Shown one piece after another: positions 61,489 through 64,000 of a DNA stretch of 64,000 nucleotides. The notes under the pieces were generated by a model that worked only from the letters and a program-made list of their open reading frames with translations, was not told the origin of the DNA and did not search any database. Position 1 is the first letter of the stretch. Each line of letters opens with the position of its first letter. Source of the DNA: Paraburkholderia antibiotica (GTDB taxonomy: Bacteria > Pseudomonadota > Gammaproteobacteria > Burkholderiales > Burkholderiaceae); contig NZ_JABBFZ010000012.1 in assembly GCF_012927125.1 (NCBI RefSeq), positions 124,001 through 188,000 on the forward strand. The letters run 5' to 3'. The position numbers were made by a program, and so were the translations under genes.

Positions 61489-63822
61489 ATGGTTGAACTG
61501 GAAATAGACGGCAAGAAAGTCGAGGTGCCTGAAGGCAGCATGGTGATCCAGGCTGCGCATAAGGTCGACACCTACATTCCTCACTTCTGCTATCACAAGA
61601 AGCTGTCGATTGCGGCCAATTGCCGGATGTGTCTGGTCGATGTCGAAAAGATGCCGAAGGCCGTGCCCGCATGCGCGACGCCGGTGTCGGCCGGCATGAT
61701 CGTGCGCACCAAGTCGGACAAGGCGGTGAAGGGCCAGCAAGCCGTGATGGAGTTCCTGCTGATCAACCATCCGCTCGATTGCCCGATCTGCGACCAGGGC
61801 GGCGAATGCCAGCTGCAGGATCTGGCCGTCGGCTACGGCAAGTCGTCGTCGCGCTATAGCGAAGAAAAGCGCGTGGTGTTCCACAAGAACGTCGGCCCGC
61901 TGATCTCGATGGAAGAAATGTCGCGTTGCATTCACTGCACGCGCTGTGTCCGTTTCGGTCAGGAAGTCGCCGGCGTGATGGAGCTCGGCATGCTGGGCCG
62001 CGGCGAGCATTCGGAAATCACCTCGTTCGTCGGCAAGACGGTCGACTCGGAACTGTCGGGCAACATGATCGACCTCTGCCCGGTCGGCGCGCTCACGAGC
62101 AAGCCGTTCCGCTACAGCGCCCGGACGTGGGAACTGTCGCGCCGCAAGTCGGTGAGCCCGCACGATTCCGTCGGCGCGAACCTCGTGGTGCAGGTGAAGA
62201 ACGATCGCGTGATGCGCGTTCTGCCGTTCGAAAACGAAGCCATCAACGAGTGCTGGATTTCGGACAAGGACCGCTTCTCGTACGAAGGTCTGAACAGCCC
62301 CGAGCGTCTGACGAAGCCGATGCTCAAGCAGGGCGGCCAGTGGGTCGAAACCGACTGGCAGACCGCGCTCGATTACGTGGCCAAGGGCCTGAAGGGTATC
62401 AAGGGCGACCACGGCGCGAATGCGCTGGCGGCGCTTTCCAGCGCGCACAGCACGGTCGAAGAGCTGTTCCTGCTCAAGCAGCTTGCCCAGGCGGTCGGTA
62501 CGCCGAACGTGGACTTCCGTCTGCGTCAGTCGGACTTCTCGGCGCCCGTTACCGGCGCACCGTGGCTCGGCACGACGATCACCGAACTGTCGAACATCGA
62601 CGCGGCACTCGTGATCGGCACGGATCTGCGCCGTGATCATCCGCTGTTCGCCGCGCGTCTGCGTCAGGTCGCGCGTAGCGGTTCGAAGCTCACGCTGATC
62701 CAGGCCACCAACGACGACGCGATGATCCCGCAGGCGCAACGCGTCGTGGCGGCACCGTCGGCATGGCTCGACACGCTCGCGGGCATCGCTGGCGCAGTGG
62801 GCGAGGCGAAGGGCGTCGCACTGCCGGAAGCATTCGCCGGCACGCAGTCGACGGACGCGCACAAGCAGATCGCAAAGTCGCTCACCACCGGCGAGAGCCG
62901 CCTCGTGCTGCTCGGCAACGACGCGATCCGTCACCCGGATTTCGCGGCGATCCACGCCGCGGCGCAATGGATTGCCGAGGCAACCGGCGCAACGCTCGGT
63001 TTCCTGACCGAAGCGGCCAATACGGTCGGCGCGCATCTGGTGAACGCGCTGCCGGGCGAGGGCGGTCTGAACGCACGTGAAGTGTTCGAGCAGCCGCGCA
63101 AGGGTTATCTGCTGCTGAACCTCGAGCCGGAATTCGATACGGCCAATCCGGCGCAGGCGCTTGCCGCGCTGAAGCAGGCCGAGATGGTCGTCGTCATGTC
63201 GCCGTTCCAGACGGGCGCCGACTACGCCGACGTGCTGCTGCCGATCGCGCCGTTCACCGAAACGGGCGGCACTTTCGTCAACGCGGAAGGCACGGTGCAG
63301 ACGTTCAACGGCGTCGTGCGTCCGCTCGGCGACACGCGTCCGGCATGGAAGGTGTTGCGCGTGCTGGGCAGCCTGCTCGGCGTGCCGGGCTTCGAATACG
63401 ACACGGTCGAAGAAGTGCGCACGGCGGCGCTGGGCGACGGCGAGCTGAGCTCGCGTCTGTCGAACCGTACCGGCGTCGCGGTGACGCGCGGCAACGCGGT
63501 CAAGGCGGCGGAAGGCAAGTTCGAGCGTCTCGCGAACGTGCCGATCTATCACGCCGATGCGCTCGTGCGTCGCGCGGAGTCGCTGCATCTGACCGCGGCG
63601 GCTCGCACGGCGAACGCGGTCGGCCTGCCGGCTGCGCTGTTCGACAAACTGGGTTTGAAAGAGGGCGACGCAGTGCGCGTTCGTCAGGGCGAGCAATCGG
63701 TGCAGTTGCCGGCCGTGCGCGACGCGAATCTTGCGGAGACGGTCGTCCGCGTATCGGCGGCTACGCCTGCCGGTGCAGCGCTGGGCAGCCTGTTCGGTGA
63801 ACTGGTGGTGGAGAAGGCGTAA
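61489..63822 (+). CDS. nuoG: NADH-quinone oxidoreductase subunit G
   Basis: A 777-residue iron-sulfur subunit. The N-terminal 2Fe-2S ligands are in IPHFCYHKKLSIAANCRMCL and VPACATPV; then CPICDQGGECQLQDL, CIHCTRCVRFGQEVAG and DLCPVGALT bind further 4Fe-4S clusters. The C-terminal molybdopterin-type fold is inactive as in other complex I. The start at ATG 61489 (MVELEIDGKKVEVP) has AAGGAAG ten bases upstream; a TTG at 61480 is too close to that site. Confidence 0.96.
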   Translation: MVELEIDGKKVEVPEGSMVIQAAHKVDTYIPHFCYHKKLSIAANCRMCLVDVEKMPKAVPACATPVSAGMIVRTKSDKAVKGQQAVMEFLLINHPLDCPICDQGGECQLQDLAVGYGKSSSRYSEEKRVVFHKNVGPLISMEEMSRCIHCTRCVRFGQEVAGVMELGMLGRGEHSEITSFVGKTVDSELSGNMIDLCPVGALTSKPFRYSARTWELSRRKSVSPHDSVGANLVVQVKNDRVMRVLPFENEAINECWISDKDRFSYEGLNSPERLTKPMLKQGGQWVETDWQTALDYVAKGLKGIKGDHGANALAALSSAHSTVEELFLLKQLAQAVGTPNVDFRLRQSDFSAPVTGAPWLGTTITELSNIDAALVIGTDLRRDHPLFAARLRQVARSGSKLTLIQATNDDAMIPQAQRVVAAPSAWLDTLAGIAGAVGEAKGVALPEAFAGTQSTDAHKQIAKSLTTGESRLVLLGNDAIRHPDFAAIHAAAQWIAEATGATLGFLTEAANTVGAHLVNALPGEGGLNAREVFEQPRKGYLLLNLEPEFDTANPAQALAALKQAEMVVVMSPFQTGADYADVLLPIAPFTETGGTFVNAEGTVQTFNGVVRPLGDTRPAWKVLRVLGSLLGVPGFEYDTVEEVRTAALGDGELSSRLSNRTGVAVTRGNAVKAAEGKFERLANVPIYHADALVRRAESLHLTAAARTANAVGLPAALFDKLGLKEGDAVRVRQGEQSVQLPAVRDANLAETVVRVSAATPAGAALGSLFGELVVEKA

Positions 63823-64000
63823 ATGAGCTTGTTCGATACGATCAACTCGGGCGGCGCCCAGCTTCTCGGTGTGGCATGGCCCACGGTGTGGGCGCTCGTG
63901 CGCATCCTGGTGGTGGCCGTCGTGATCCTGTTGTGCGTGGCTTACCTGATCCTGTGGGAACGGAAGCTGATCGGCTGGATGCACGTGCGTCTCGGTCCGA
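63823..64000 (+). CDS. nuoH: NADH-quinone oxidoreductase subunit H, N-terminal part (runs off the window)
   Basis: The first 59 residues of the membrane subunit that links the quinone site with the proton-pumping arm. [19 protein letters not shown], one long membrane helix ([20 protein letters not shown]) and then [18 protein letters not shown], the conserved loop of NuoH. It starts immediately after the nuoG stop. The gene continues beyond base 64000. Confidence 0.95.

Noticed and set aside
61390..63984. 864-residue minus-strand frame opposite nuoG
   Set aside because: Antisense shadow of a strongly conserved gene; no recognisable domain.

Overview
The window is high-GC chromosomal DNA from a betaproteobacterium. 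Gene content and order point to Burkholderia sensu lato, most likely Paraburkholderia. The markers are rpsO-pnp, tpiA-secG-tRNA-Leu-nuoA...H, ilvBHC-psd-pssA-leuA, a sigma factor/DUF3619/DUF3106 group, and a repeat containing a CCTACTTTCTTTGC hairpin that I remember from Paraburkholderia genomes. Nearly all of it is core chromosome. I see no insertion sequence, prophage, integrase, rRNA or CRISPR array.

Layout: 1-1769 holds the end of an ATP-grasp ligase gene coupled to an MFS transporter gene. 2020-4070 is a small accessory patch that looks like a toxin/immunity module: a 256-aa protein with a polymorphic-toxin-like tail, an overlapping partner, a relative broken by an in-frame TAG, and a small overlapping ORF. 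4300-11952 (minus strand) is a housekeeping block: rng, maf, rlmH, rsfS, nadD, hemF, purD, yebC. upp (minus) faces a divergent SDR gene, then mgsA and a quinone oxidoreductase. 16299-25062 is a complete potassium-uptake locus: an extra 37-aa membrane peptide, kdpFABC and kdpDE. Next comes a SugE/Gdx-type SMR gene whose leader has the two ACGR hairpins of a guanidine-II (mini-ykkC) riboswitch.

25843-30148 carries a DUF4126 membrane protein, an orphan FtsX-type permease, a group-II truncated haemoglobin and a DUF924 protein, with coupled or overlapping junctions. 30238-37710 (minus) has an ArnT-like glycosyltransferase, an SDR, a LOG-family protein, a TetR regulator, and a three-gene envelope-lipid group (dgkA with a long extension, a GT4 glycosyltransferase, an LpxH-like phosphoesterase). 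37812-38575 is a large imperfect palindrome made of two inverted repeat copies. 38589-40904 (minus) is the group sigma factor, DUF3619, DUF3106 and RDD. From 41263 the plus strand carries branched-chain amino-acid genes (ilvBHC, leuA) interleaved with phospholipid genes (psd, pssA). A lipoprotein and an orphan periplasmic binding protein follow, then rpsO, pnp, an NADPH:quinone reductase, tpiA, secG, tRNA-Leu(GAG) and the start of the respiratory complex I operon (nuoA to partial nuoH).

How the genes work together: KdpDE senses potassium limitation and drives kdpFABC. IlvBH/IlvC/LeuA form the valine-leucine pathway. Psd and PssA make phosphatidylethanolamine. RpsO and Pnp are the usual translation/RNA-decay pair. 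Nuo is the NADH entry point of respiration. Points most worth a second look are the toxin/immunity-like patch with its amber codon, nadD without a normal start codon, the guanidine riboswitch, the extra Kdp peptide, the giant palindrome, and the dgkA/GT4/phosphoesterase cluster. All statements come from reading the sequence; no database search was run.
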